From: Solidesulfovibrio sp.
Lineage (GTDB): Bacteria; Desulfobacterota; Desulfovibrionia; Desulfovibrionales; Desulfovibrionaceae
DNA length: 64,000 bases
Assembly: GCF_038562415.1 (NCBI RefSeq)
Contig: NZ_JBCFBA010000005.1
Location: 151,806 to 215,805 of the forward strand
Direction of reading: 5' to 3'
A program made the position numbers and the translations under genes. Positions 1-9,296 of the stretch are shown in pieces. The notes beneath the pieces are model-generated. The model did not search any database and was not told the DNA's origin. It saw only the letters and a program-made list of their open reading frames with translations. Within the stretch, counting starts at the first letter, position 1; each line of letters starts with the position of its first letter.

Positions 1-1740
<1,740 letters not shown>

Positions 1741-1743
1741 CCC

Positions 1744-2112
1744 ATGGCCGAAATCATCGTGCTCGACGACGTCATCGACGCCGGCGTGGTCATCAAGCGC
1801 ATTCTCGAACGCAAGGGCCACCGCGTCGGCGTGTTCACCGAGGAAGAGGAGGCCCTGGCCCATGTGGCCAAGAAAAAGCCCGATCTGGCCATCCTCGACA
1901 TGAAGCTCAAGAAAATGAGCGGCGTGGAGGTGCTGGAGGAGATCAGGAAGCGCTCCCCGGACACCCGGGTCATCATGCTGACGGGCTACCCCACCCTGGA
2001 GACGGCCCGGGAATCCGTGCGCCTGGGCGCCTGCGAGTACTGCGTCAAGCCCATCGACAAGGAAGAGCTGGAGCGCAAGGTGGAAGAGGCCCTGGCCGCG
2101 CCCCGGGGCTGA
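1744..2112 (+). CDS. Single-domain response regulator
   Basis: A 122-residue stand-alone REC domain. The acidic pair is D8/D9, the phosphoacceptor is D52 in AILDMKL, the switch Thr is T80 (MLTG) and the conserved Lys is K102 (CVKPID). There is no output domain, so it acts through protein contact or as a phosphorelay intermediate. It starts 3 bp after the kinase stop, which implies co-transcription and cognate pairing. The following PEP-synthase-like gene starts 16 bp later and may belong to the same unit. Confidence 0.92.
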   Translation: MAEIIVLDDVIDAGVVIKRILERKGHRVGVFTEEEEALAHVAKKKPDLAILDMKLKKMSGVEVLEEIRKRSPDTRVIMLTGYPTLETARESVRLGACEYCVKPIDKEELERKVEEALAAPRG

Positions 2113-2128
2113 CGGCGTCGGAGGGGAC

Positions 2129-4597
2129 GTGTTTTCCAAGGAACTGTTTCGCCGCTGGACCTACCAGGTCTTCGCCCCGGGCGTGCTGTTGCGCGAGAAG
2201 TACAACGCCTTCCGGGAACTGTTGCGCTTCGACGACCTGAGCCTGGAACTCGTGGCCGCCATCGAGGACGTGCACTACGGCGCGGCCGTGGTGGACTGGG
2301 CCAGGGTGGCCCATCTGACCCGGCGGCTGCGCCAGTCGGTATCCGAGATGGTCACCAGGCTCGCCCGGCTGTCCCCGAGCCGGCACCTCGACCTGGCCGA
2401 ATACGCCAGGAAGGTGGATTTCTACGTCCAGATGGCCCTGGACGTGCCGGCCGGGGACATGGCCGGCCCCTTTGTCCGCTCCCTGGCCGACGTGGCCGGC
2501 GACGCGGCCACGGCCGGCGGCAAGGCGGCCAACCTGGCCCGGGCGGCCCAGACGGCCAGGGTCCCCGTGCCGCCGGGCTTCGTGGTCACCACCGCCGCCT
2601 TCCGCTATTTCCTGGAAGCCTGCGAGCTGCGCCCGAAGATCAACCGCCAACTGCGCCGGGTGGACCTGTCCCGGCCGGGCGAGGTGGCCGAGGCGGCCGC
2701 GGCCATCCGGGCGCTGATCGCGGCCGCCAGCCTGCCCGACGAGGTGGCCGGCCCCCTGGCCGAAGCCGCCGCCGGACTGGCCCACGTTCCCGGCGGCGAG
2801 GCGCTGCTGCTGGCGGCCCGCTCCTCGGCCGTGGCCGAGGACGGCCGGGCCTCTTTCGCCGGGCAATACGAAAGCGTGCTCCATGTCCCGGCCGCCGATG
2901 CCGCCGCGGCCTATCTCCGGGTCGTGGCCGGCAAGTACGCGGCCAAGGCCATCACCTACCGGGCGCTCATGGGGTTCGCCGACGAGGAGACGCCCATGGC
3001 CGTGCTCTTCCTGCCCATGCTGCCGGCGGCGGCCTCGGGGGTGCTCTATACCCGCGACAGCGGCGACGGCGAAGCGCCCATGGCCGTCTACGCCGTGCCC
3101 GGCCTGGGCGCCGGCCTGATGGAGGGCGCGTCCAGCCCCGAACGCCTGGCCCTGTCCCATGACCCGCCGCATTTCCTGCTCGACCGCGTCAGCCTCGACG
3201 GGCCGGTCCTGCCGGAAGCCTCGGCCCGCAAGCTGGCCGCCATCGGCCTGTCCCTGGAGCAGGCCTTCGGCGCGCCCCAGGACGTGGAGTGGGTGCTCAC
3301 CCCGGGCCGGGAGCTCTACGTCGTGCAGTCGCGGCCCATGGCCGTGGAATCGGGCACGCGTGACGCGGCCGAGCCACCGGCCCCGCCGGCCCCGCCGGCG
3401 ACCCCCCCCCTGCTGGCCGGCGGCCAGCGGGCCTCGGGCGGCGCGGCCACCGGCACGGTGCTGTTCGCGGCAACCGTCCTCGACGTGGACACCATCGGTC
3501 CGGGTACGGTGCTGGTGACGCCCACCCTGCCCACGAGCCTGGCCCGGGCCGTGGACCGCCTGGCCGCCGTGGTGGCGGTCTCGGGCAGCCGGGCCGGGCA
3601 TTTCGCCTCCGTGGCCCGGGAGTTCGGCCTGCCGGTGGTCACCGGCGCCGAGGGCGCCTTCGAGGCCCTGTCCGAAGGGGCGCGGGTGACCGTGGACGCC
3701 GATGCCGGGGCCGTCTACCCGGGCCGCGTCGAGGCCCTGCTGGCCCGCTCCCGCCAGGCCCGGGCCGACGCCGGCTCCCCCGTGGCCAGGCGCCTGGCCC
3801 GGCTCGTGCCGCTTCTGGCCGGGCTGACGCTCACCGACCCCACCTCGCCCGATTTCGCTCCGGCCAAGGTCCGTTCCCTGCACGACGTGGTGCGTTTCGC
3901 CCATGAAAAGGCCGTGACCGAGATGTTCTCCCTGGTCGGCGACGACGCCCGGGGCCTGGCCTCGGCCCGCAAGGTCAAAAGCCCGCTGCCCATGACCATG
4001 TACCTGCTCGACCTCGGCGGCGGCGTGTTCGAGTCGGCGGCGGCGGACAAGGAAGTGCGGCCGGACCAGATCCGCAGCGCGCCCATGTGGGCCTTGTGGT
4101 CGGGGCTGGCCGCCGACGACGCGCCCTGGCCCGAGGGGCCGCCCATCCTCGACGACGCGGCCCTGGACCGCACCAGCGCCGGCCTGTTTCTCGGCGAGGA
4201 CCGCCACCTGGCCAGCTACGCCGTCATTTCCGACATCTACGCCCACGTCATGCTGCGCTTCGGCTACCACTTCACCGTGGTCGACGCCCTGTGCGGCCCC
4301 AAGGAGAACCAGAACTTCGTCCATTTCCGCTTCAAGGGCGGCGGGGCCGACATCGCCCGGCGCGGCCTGCGCCTGTCGTGCGTGCGCCGGGTGCTGGCGC
4401 ACTTCGGCTTCACGGTGCGGGCATCGGGCGACCTGCTCGACGCGAGCCTGGCCCGCGTGGCCGAGCACGTGGCCCAGAAGCGCCTGGCCATGCTCGGCTG
4501 CCTGCTGGCGGCCACGCGCCTGCTCGACATCCGCCTCGAGGACGAGGCCGCGGCCGGGGCCTGGGTCGAGGCCTTCATCGCCCGCACGGACCGCTAG
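2129..4597 (+). CDS. PEP-synthase/PPDK-like phosphotransfer protein
   Basis: An 822-residue protein with a GTG start preceded by GGAGGGG. After a helical N-terminal domain (about 1-110) comes a PPDK_N-type ATP-grasp region (about 125-420; GGKAANLARA, PPGFVVTT, QDVEWV). Then follows a swivelling phosphohistidine domain with H491 in AGHFASVAREFGLPVV. The remaining 300 residues do not look like the PEP/pyruvate TIM barrel that completes true PEP synthase or PPDK. It may therefore move phosphate from ATP to the His domain and on to another acceptor, as rifampin phosphotransferase-type relatives do; that is inference. Neighbours are a two-component pair and a dual-specificity phosphatase, which suggests signalling rather than gluconeogenesis. 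The substrate is unknown. Confidence 0.75.
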   Translation: MFSKELFRRWTYQVFAPGVLLREKYNAFRELLRFDDLSLELVAAIEDVHYGAAVVDWARVAHLTRRLRQSVSEMVTRLARLSPSRHLDLAEYARKVDFYVQMALDVPAGDMAGPFVRSLADVAGDAATAGGKAANLARAAQTARVPVPPGFVVTTAAFRYFLEACELRPKINRQLRRVDLSRPGEVAEAAAAIRALIAAASLPDEVAGPLAEAAAGLAHVPGGEALLLAARSSAVAEDGRASFAGQYESVLHVPAADAAAAYLRVVAGKYAAKAITYRALMGFADEETPMAVLFLPMLPAAASGVLYTRDSGDGEAPMAVYAVPGLGAGLMEGASSPERLALSHDPPHFLLDRVSLDGPVLPEASARKLAAIGLSLEQAFGAPQDVEWVLTPGRELYVVQSRPMAVESGTRDAAEPPAPPAPPATPPLLAGGQRASGGAATGTVLFAATVLDVDTIGPGTVLVTPTLPTSLARAVDRLAAVVAVSGSRAGHFASVAREFGLPVVTGAEGAFEALSEGARVTVDADAGAVYPGRVEALLARSRQARADAGSPVARRLARLVPLLAGLTLTDPTSPDFAPAKVRSLHDVVRFAHEKAVTEMFSLVGDDARGLASARKVKSPLPMTMYLLDLGGGVFESAAADKEVRPDQIRSAPMWALWSGLAADDAPWPEGPPILDDAALDRTSAGLFLGEDRHLASYAVISDIYAHVMLRFGYHFTVVDALCGPKENQNFVHFRFKGGGADIARRGLRLSCVRRVLAHFGFTVRASGDLLDASLARVAEHVAQKRLAMLGCLLAATRLLDIRLEDEAAAGAWVEAFIARTDR

Positions 4598-4607
4598 GCG
4601 GCATGGG

Positions 4608-5669
4608 ATGGCGGCCAGCGACCACGCCTATCCCCTGACCTGGGTGACGGACCGCCTGGCCGTGGGCGGGGCGCCCATGTCCTACGAGCAGCTGGCCTCC
4701 CTCAAGGAGCAGGGTGTCACGGCCATCCTCAACCTGTGCGCCGAATTCTGCGACCTCCACGACATCGAGGCCGCCTACGGCTTCGAGGTCCACTACCTGC
4801 CGGTACAGGACGAGGAGGCCCCGGACCTGGCCGCCCTGGAGCGGGCTCTGGAATGGCTCGACGAGGCCGTCTACCTGGGCAAGAAGGTGCTCATCCACTG
4901 CCGCCACGGCATCGGCCGCACGGGCACGGTCTTAAACGCCTACCTGCTGCGCCGGGGCCTGGGCCACAAGCTGGCCGCCCGGGTGCTGCGGCCCCTGCGG
5001 TCCAAGCCGACCAACTTCGACCAGTGGTGGACCATCCGCCGCTACGGCAAGAAATCGGGCAGGCTCACCATCCGCGAACCGCGCCTGGAATGCGGCCATC
5101 TGGTCGATTTGAGCCCGTTTCTGGCCGATTACGCCGGCCTGGTCGCGGCGGCGCGCCTGGCGGCCAGGGGGCTGCCCCGCTGCGGCCGCGACCACGACCG
5201 CTGCTGCCGCCGGCCCCTGTCGCTTTCGCTCATCGAAGCCGTGCACCTGGGCAACCGCGTCAACATCGGCCTGTCGAGCCAGAGCCGCCTGGCGGTCATC
5301 GAGGAGGCGGCCAAGGCTTCCCGCGAGTGGGAGGACCTGGCCCGGCGCTACGGGGAGAGCCGCGACCACTGCCTTTCGGCCTGGTCGCGGCCGTGCCCCC
5401 TGTCCCGGGAAGGGACCTGCCTGGTCTTCGCCAACCGGCCCATCGCCTGCGTGACGGCCGGCATGGCGCCGCAGGCCGAGGCGGCCCTGTGGGAGTCCAC
5501 CCTGGAACCCGGCCTGGCCGGCCTGTCGCGCCAGGCCTTCCTGGCCCTGGCCGGGAGCTTAAGCGACGCGGCCCTGCCGCGCTTTCCCCTGCCGGACGTG
5601 GTTTCGGGGCGCTACGTGTCGGCGGTGTTCAAGTTCCTGCTGGCCCGGGAAAACGGCGGCGGGCGTTGA
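4608..5669 (+). CDS. Dual-specificity phosphatase fused to a YkgJ-like Cys-cluster domain
   Basis: A 353-residue fusion. Residues about 10-150 form a Cys-based phosphatase: the signature HCRHGIGRTG gives catalytic C98 and R104, with a candidate general acid Asp near residue 68 (VQDEEAPD). Residues about 160-330 contain spaced Cys (CGRDHDRCC, CPLSREGTC, CV) typical of YkgJ-type zinc/iron-chelating domains. The gene starts 10 bp after the PEP-synthase-like gene; ATG is also possible at 4603 but out of frame. Neighbourhood suggests it dephosphorylates a component of that pathway (inference). The phosphatase assignment is firm, the role of the Cys domain is not known. Confidence 0.82.
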   Translation: MAASDHAYPLTWVTDRLAVGGAPMSYEQLASLKEQGVTAILNLCAEFCDLHDIEAAYGFEVHYLPVQDEEAPDLAALERALEWLDEAVYLGKKVLIHCRHGIGRTGTVLNAYLLRRGLGHKLAARVLRPLRSKPTNFDQWWTIRRYGKKSGRLTIREPRLECGHLVDLSPFLADYAGLVAAARLAARGLPRCGRDHDRCCRRPLSLSLIEAVHLGNRVNIGLSSQSRLAVIEEAAKASREWEDLARRYGESRDHCLSAWSRPCPLSREGTCLVFANRPIACVTAGMAPQAEAALWESTLEPGLAGLSRQAFLALAGSLSDAALPRFPLPDVVSGRYVSAVFKFLLARENGGGR

Positions 5670-5725
5670 CCGCACCCGGGACGGCGGGCTACAAGCCGGG
5701 ACGCATTTTTCCAAAGGAGGCGGGC

Positions 5726-6097
5726 ATGGCCGAGGATTTCAGGACGCTGCTCATGGAAACGGATCGCCTGGAGGACGGGGACCGCTGGTTCGGGGACATC
5801 CAGATCGGCGGCTGGTTCTATTTTTCCGCCCAGGCCGGGCCGTTCCACGACAGCCGCCCGCAGACCCTGGCCGGCCCCATGGGCTACGAATCCTTCGACC
5901 TGCGCCTGCAATCCGTGCGCGGCGTCATCAGCTACGGCCGCCACGGCGCCTGGGAGGAGCTTTCGGCCAAGCCCTGGGCGGCGCTTTTCAGCCAGGAAGC
6001 CCCCACGGTCATGCACGCCCCGGACGTGCCCGTGGCCACCTGCCAGCAAATCTACGAGGATCTGCTGGCGTTCGCCCGCACCCATCCGCTGCCGTAG
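5726..6097 (+). CDS. Small protein of unknown function
   Basis: A 123-residue soluble protein starting at an ATG 5 bp behind a strong AAAGGAGG. It is rich in aromatic residues (RWFGDIQIGGWFYF), has no signal peptide or membrane segment and ends in a short helix. I do not recognise a family. It is the last gene before a terminator-like hairpin, so it probably closes the transcription unit begun by the kinase or phosphatase genes. The good ribosome site and the codon usage support a real gene. Confidence 0.7.
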   Translation: MAEDFRTLLMETDRLEDGDRWFGDIQIGGWFYFSAQAGPFHDSRPQTLAGPMGYESFDLRLQSVRGVISYGRHGAWEELSAKPWAALFSQEAPTVMHAPDVPVATCQQIYEDLLAFARTHPLP

Positions 6098-6106
6098 CGG
6101 GAGGCG

Positions 6107-6128
6107 CCGCCCTTGCGGGCGGTTTGTT
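6107..6128 (+). terminator. Probable intrinsic terminator
   Basis: CCGCCC-TTGC-GGGCGG forms a perfect 6-bp stem with a 4-nt loop followed by TTTGTT. It lies 10 bp after the stop of the 5726 gene and separates it from the selenoprotein gene. Confidence 0.6.
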
Positions 6129-6179
6129 CTTGCCTGTCGTATTGTTTTTTTCTATGCGAAATGGCTGGAGGCATAGACA

Positions 6180-6500
6180 ATGCAAATACTGATCGTCCTT
6201 TCCAGCGCCGACCCGGAAATCAAGTGGAACGCCGTGCGGTTGGGCAATTTCCTGCTCAACAAGGGCGAGGAGGTCACGATTTTCCTCAACGGCCCGGCCG
6301 TGGACCTCGCGGCCGGCGACAGCGACCGGTTTCCCATCGCGTCCGAAGCCAAGCTTTTCGGCTTAAGCGACGGCAAGCTAGCCGCCTGAGGGAAGTGCCT
6401 GGGCCTCCACGGTGTGGAAGCCAGCGCTCCGGTGGCCCTTTCCAACATGCAGTTCCTCTACGACCAATTGCGGCTCGCCGACAGAGTCCTGTCCTACTGA
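6180..6500 (+). CDS. DsrE-family selenoprotein (in-frame UGA = Sec70)
   Basis: Reading through the TGA at 6387-6389 gives a complete 106-residue DsrE/YedF-like protein. The N-terminal part (MQILIVLSSADPE..WNAVRL, then EEVTIFL) fits the family's Rossmann-like core. After the TGA comes GKCLGLHG, and further on ALSNMQFLY and ADRVLSY, again matching the family. The family motif at this point is A-C-G-x-C-L; here it is A-[UGA]-G-K-C-L, so UGA replaces exactly the first, redox-active Cys and creates a U70-x-x-C73 pair. A GGAGG lies 8 bp before the ATG, and a SECIS-like hairpin follows the UGA. DsrE-like selenoproteins are known in deltaproteobacteria. Termination at residue 69 would remove the catalytic end. 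Likely function: thiol/persulfide or selenium/sulfur transfer in the cytoplasm; the partner is unknown. Confidence 0.85.
6399..6424 (+). promoter_or_regulatory. Bacterial SECIS-like hairpin
   Basis: Pairs are C6399-G6424, T6400-A6423, (G6401 bulged), GGC 6402-6404 with GCC 6420-6422, a CU/AA internal loop, then CCAC 6407-6410 with GTGG 6414-6417, closing a GGU apical loop (6411-6413). The loop begins 21 nt after the UGA and its first two bases are G. Both properties fit bacterial SECIS elements bound by SelB, which lie just downstream of the UGA inside the coding sequence. Confidence 0.75.
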
Positions 6501-6507
6501 GTCCCCG

Positions 6508-6531
6508 GCGGGCGGTTGCCCGACCGCCCGC
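6508..6531 (+). terminator. Stem-loop after selenoprotein gene
   Basis: GCGGGCGGT-TGCCCG-ACCGCCCGC is a perfect 9-bp stem 7 bp after the selenoprotein stop. It is followed by GTTGCC rather than a T run, so it may stabilise the mRNA end or terminate weakly before mltA. Confidence 0.4.
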
Positions 6532-6567
6532 GTTGCCATCGCCCCGGTCCCGCGTTAGAGTCCGGCC

Positions 6568-7731
6568 ATGAAAAATCCCGTGTCGGCCTTCCTGCGTCCC
6601 CTGGCGGCCGGGCTCGGCCTGGCGGTGCTCCTTCTGGCCGCCGGCTGCGCCGGCGTGGCCGAGAATCCGGGCCCCGCGCCCCGCCCCAACCCCGGGCCGG
6701 ACGGCTCGCAGGTCCGCCTGCCGGCCAGCCCTCCCCCGGCGGCCGCGCCGACCACCCCCTGGAACACCCGCGTCAGCCCGGGGAGCCAGCAGATCCCGAG
6801 CTTCGCCTCCCTGGCCCCGGCCGTGGACCGCTCCATCGCCTACGCCGCCCGCAAACCCGCCTCGGCCGTGGCCATCGACAAGCCCGGCGCCAGCCTCACC
6901 TGGGGCCAGCTCCACCAGGCGCTTCTCACCTTCCGGCGCATCCTGCCCGAGCTCGACCGCGACCCCTCGGTCCTGTCGAAGTATTTCAAGTGGGTGCCCC
7001 TCGATACCGACACGCTTTTAACCGGCTACTACGAGCCCACCATCGAGGTCTCGCGCACCGCCCGCGGCCCCTACGTCTGGCCCATCTACCGCAACCCCGG
7101 CGCCAGCGCCAAGAAACACAGCCGCGAGGCCATCGACTACGGCGGGGCGCTTCGCGGCAAGGGTCTGGAGATCGGCTACGCCAAGGACCCCATCGCCGTC
7201 TTTTTCCTGCACGTCCAGGGTTCGGGCAAGCTGCGCTTCGTGGAGGACGGCACGACCGAGTACGTCCTTTTCGGCGGCAACAACGGCCACCGCTACGTGG
7301 GCGTGGGCCGGGTCATGGTCAACCGGGGCTGCTTCCCCGAGGAAGAGATGAGCATGCAGCGCATCCGCCGTTTCCTGGAGGAAAACCCCGCCCAGATCCG
7401 GGAATACCTGACCGCCAACCCGAGCTACATCTTCTTCAGGGAATCCCAGACCCCGCCCATCGGGGCCATGGGCGTGCCGGTCACGCCCCACGCGAGCATT
7501 GCCGTGGACCCGGGGTTCGTGCCCTACGGCTCGCTGCTGGTAGTGGACGGCGACCTGCCCGGTTTCCCGGGGCCGGCCCCGGAGCGCTTCACCGGCTTCG
7601 TCATGGCCCAGGATACGGGCTGCATGCGCGGCAACCATTTCGACCTCTACCTCGGGCCGGGCGAGAAGGCCGCCCACCAGGCGGGCCTGATGAAAGGCAC
7701 GGCCAAGGCCTACATCCTCATGCCGCGCTAA
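6568..7731 (+). CDS. mltA: Membrane-bound lytic murein transglycosylase A (lipoprotein)
   Basis: A 387-residue lipoprotein that cleaves the MurNAc-GlcNAc bond of peptidoglycan with formation of 1,6-anhydroMurNAc. The signal peptide ends in a lipobox (LLAAGC), so mature MltA would be lipid-anchored, probably at the outer membrane. Residues about 65-100 are a low-complexity Pro/Ala linker. The MltA domain follows, with LTGYYEP and the VQGSGKL region, then the C-terminal 3D domain with AQDTG...GNHFDLYLG, which contains the catalytic Asp by comparison with E. coli MltA. Length agrees with the family. The Shine-Dalgarno is weak. It sits alone between the selenoprotein gene and the REC-PP2C gene. 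Confidence 0.95.
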   Translation: MKNPVSAFLRPLAAGLGLAVLLLAAGCAGVAENPGPAPRPNPGPDGSQVRLPASPPPAAAPTTPWNTRVSPGSQQIPSFASLAPAVDRSIAYAARKPASAVAIDKPGASLTWGQLHQALLTFRRILPELDRDPSVLSKYFKWVPLDTDTLLTGYYEPTIEVSRTARGPYVWPIYRNPGASAKKHSREAIDYGGALRGKGLEIGYAKDPIAVFFLHVQGSGKLRFVEDGTTEYVLFGGNNGHRYVGVGRVMVNRGCFPEEEMSMQRIRRFLEENPAQIREYLTANPSYIFFRESQTPPIGAMGVPVTPHASIAVDPGFVPYGSLLVVDGDLPGFPGPAPERFTGFVMAQDTGCMRGNHFDLYLGPGEKAAHQAGLMKGTAKAYILMPR

Positions 7732-7756
7732 GGCGCGCCGAAAAGGCAGGGCTCCC

Positions 7757-8875
7757 ATGTCCCGCGTACTCATCGCCGACGACAACCCGATCTTTCGGGA
7801 GATGCTCAAGCGGCAGGTCGCGGGGCTGCTGGGCTGCGAGATCGTGGAGGCCGAGGACGGCGACGGCGCCGTGGCCCTGGCCGCCGCCGCCCGGCCGGAA
7901 CTGATCCTGCTCGACCTCATGATGCCCGGCGTGGACGGCATCGAGGCCACCCGCCGCATCCGGGCCGTGCCGGGCCTTCGCGACGTGCCCATCGTGCTGC
8001 TTTCGGCCGAGACCGACCGGCGCAAATGGGCCGAGGCCCTCTCGGCCGGGGCCAACGATTTCGTGTCCAAGCCCTACCACCATCAGGAACTGGCCGCCCG
8101 GCTGTCGCTGCACGTGCAACTGTCGCAGCTCGGCCGGGAGCTGCGGGCCCAGAACGCGCTTTTTTCCCGGGAACGCTACCTGGCCGGCTGCGTCCAGCGC
8201 CAGCTCTTGCCCCGGGACCTCGATTTCGAGGGCTTCGAATCGGCGGCCGTGTACCAGGCCCAGGAGCAGGTGGGCGGGGATTTCTACGAGGCCTGGGACG
8301 ACGGCTCGGGCGTGTACCTGCTCATGGCCGACATCTCCGGCCACGGCGCCTCGGCGGCCATGCTCATGGCCGTGTGCAAGGGGCTTTTGCTGTCGTTGCG
8401 GGCGGCGCGGCTTTCTCCGGCCGAGATCGTGGGACGGCTCAACCGGCTGTTGTGCGACCTGCTCGACGGCGGCGACCTGGACATGTTCGTGACCATGGTC
8501 CTGTGCCGCATCGACCGGACCACGCCGGTGCTGGCCGCCGTTTCGGCCGGGCACGTGCCGGCCTTCGTGCTGGGACCGGGAGGGCTTGCCGAAATCGACT
8601 CCACCGGGCCGGCCCTGGGCATCATGGCCGATTTCGACTGGGAGGCCCGGGTGGTGCCGTTCGCCCCGGGCGACACCCTGTTCCACTACACCGACGGCCT
8701 GACGGAACTGCGCTCGCCCACGGGAGAGTTTTTCGGCGACGACCGGCTGCGAGCCCTGCTGCGGCCGGACCGCCAGCCCAAGGACCTCATCGGCGAAATC
8801 ATCGAGGCCGCCCTGCCTTTTTGCATGGGCACCCTGCACGACGACCTGGCCATGACGGCCCTGCGCCGATTGTGA
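7757..8875 (+). CDS. REC-PP2C (RsbU/SpoIIE-type) serine phosphatase
   Basis: A 372-residue response regulator whose output is a PPM/PP2C phosphatase. The REC domain (1-125) has IADDNP, phosphoacceptor Asp in LLDLMMPG and the Lys in VSKPYH. A short helical linker leads to the phosphatase domain (about 165-372) with metal-binding motifs GGDFYEAW, ADISGHG and HDDLAM. Such proteins dephosphorylate STAS anti-anti-sigma factors in partner-switching pathways. A STAS gene lies convergently 28 bp away, and is the obvious candidate substrate; this pairing is inferred from position. Confidence 0.92.
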   Translation: MSRVLIADDNPIFREMLKRQVAGLLGCEIVEAEDGDGAVALAAAARPELILLDLMMPGVDGIEATRRIRAVPGLRDVPIVLLSAETDRRKWAEALSAGANDFVSKPYHHQELAARLSLHVQLSQLGRELRAQNALFSRERYLAGCVQRQLLPRDLDFEGFESAAVYQAQEQVGGDFYEAWDDGSGVYLLMADISGHGASAAMLMAVCKGLLLSLRAARLSPAEIVGRLNRLLCDLLDGGDLDMFVTMVLCRIDRTTPVLAAVSAGHVPAFVLGPGGLAEIDSTGPALGIMADFDWEARVVPFAPGDTLFHYTDGLTELRSPTGEFFGDDRLRALLRPDRQPKDLIGEIIEAALPFCMGTLHDDLAMTALRRL

Positions 8876-8903
8876 CCGCCAAGGTCGCCCAGCGCGCGGG
8901 CGC

Positions 8904-9248
8904 CTAGCCGCACAGCCGCGACAAGGCCGTCTCCCGGTCGGGATAGGCCTCGAACAGCGTGCCGAGCGTCACCACCCGGATGATTTTCTCCACGTGGGGA
9001 TGCAGGCCGAATATCCCCAGTCGCCCGCCCCGCCCGGCGGCCGCCTTGCGCATGGTCACCATGGCGCCGATGGCCTTGCTGTCCAGAAACGCCACCCGGC
9101 CAAGGTCGAGGAGCACGTCCCGGGCTTTGCTCGTCTCGAAGCGCAACAGCACCGCGTCCTTGAATTCCTCGCTCACCGTGTGGTCGACTTCCGGGGCGAG
9201 CACTTCCACCAGAAGGCACGTGCCTTCAAGGCCCATTGTCAGATCCAT
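8904..9248 (-). CDS. STAS-domain anti-sigma factor antagonist
   Basis: A 114-residue single STAS domain with the core strand VLLDLGRVAFLDSKAIGAMV. S57 is at the position phosphorylated in SpoIIAA/RsbV proteins. The ATG follows ACGAGGT. It lies 48 bp downstream of the REC-HDOD gene and is probably the last gene of the kinase/HDOD/STAS operon. Unphosphorylated STAS would bind an anti-sigma or switch kinase, but no such kinase (HATPase_c of the RsbW type) is evident in the window. Confidence 0.9.
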   Translation of the reverse strand: MDLTMGLEGTCLLVEVLAPEVDHTVSEEFKDAVLLRFETSKARDVLLDLGRVAFLDSKAIGAMVTMRKAAAGRGGRLGIFGLHPHVEKIIRVVTLGTLFEAYPDRETALSRLCG

Positions 9249-9296
9249 GGGGACCTCGTGCGATTTCGCCCATAACGCCAGGCGGTTGTGAACAGC

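Noticed and set aside
2045..4468. Long open frame of 807 codons on the minus strand
   Set aside because: It is a GC-rich mirror of the PEP-synthase-like gene, with low-complexity Gly/Arg/His composition and no motifs.
6180..6389. DsrE-like gene as a pseudogene or sequencing error
   Set aside because: Frame, codon usage and family residues continue perfectly after the single UGA, the UGA falls on a redox Cys, and a SECIS-like stem follows.
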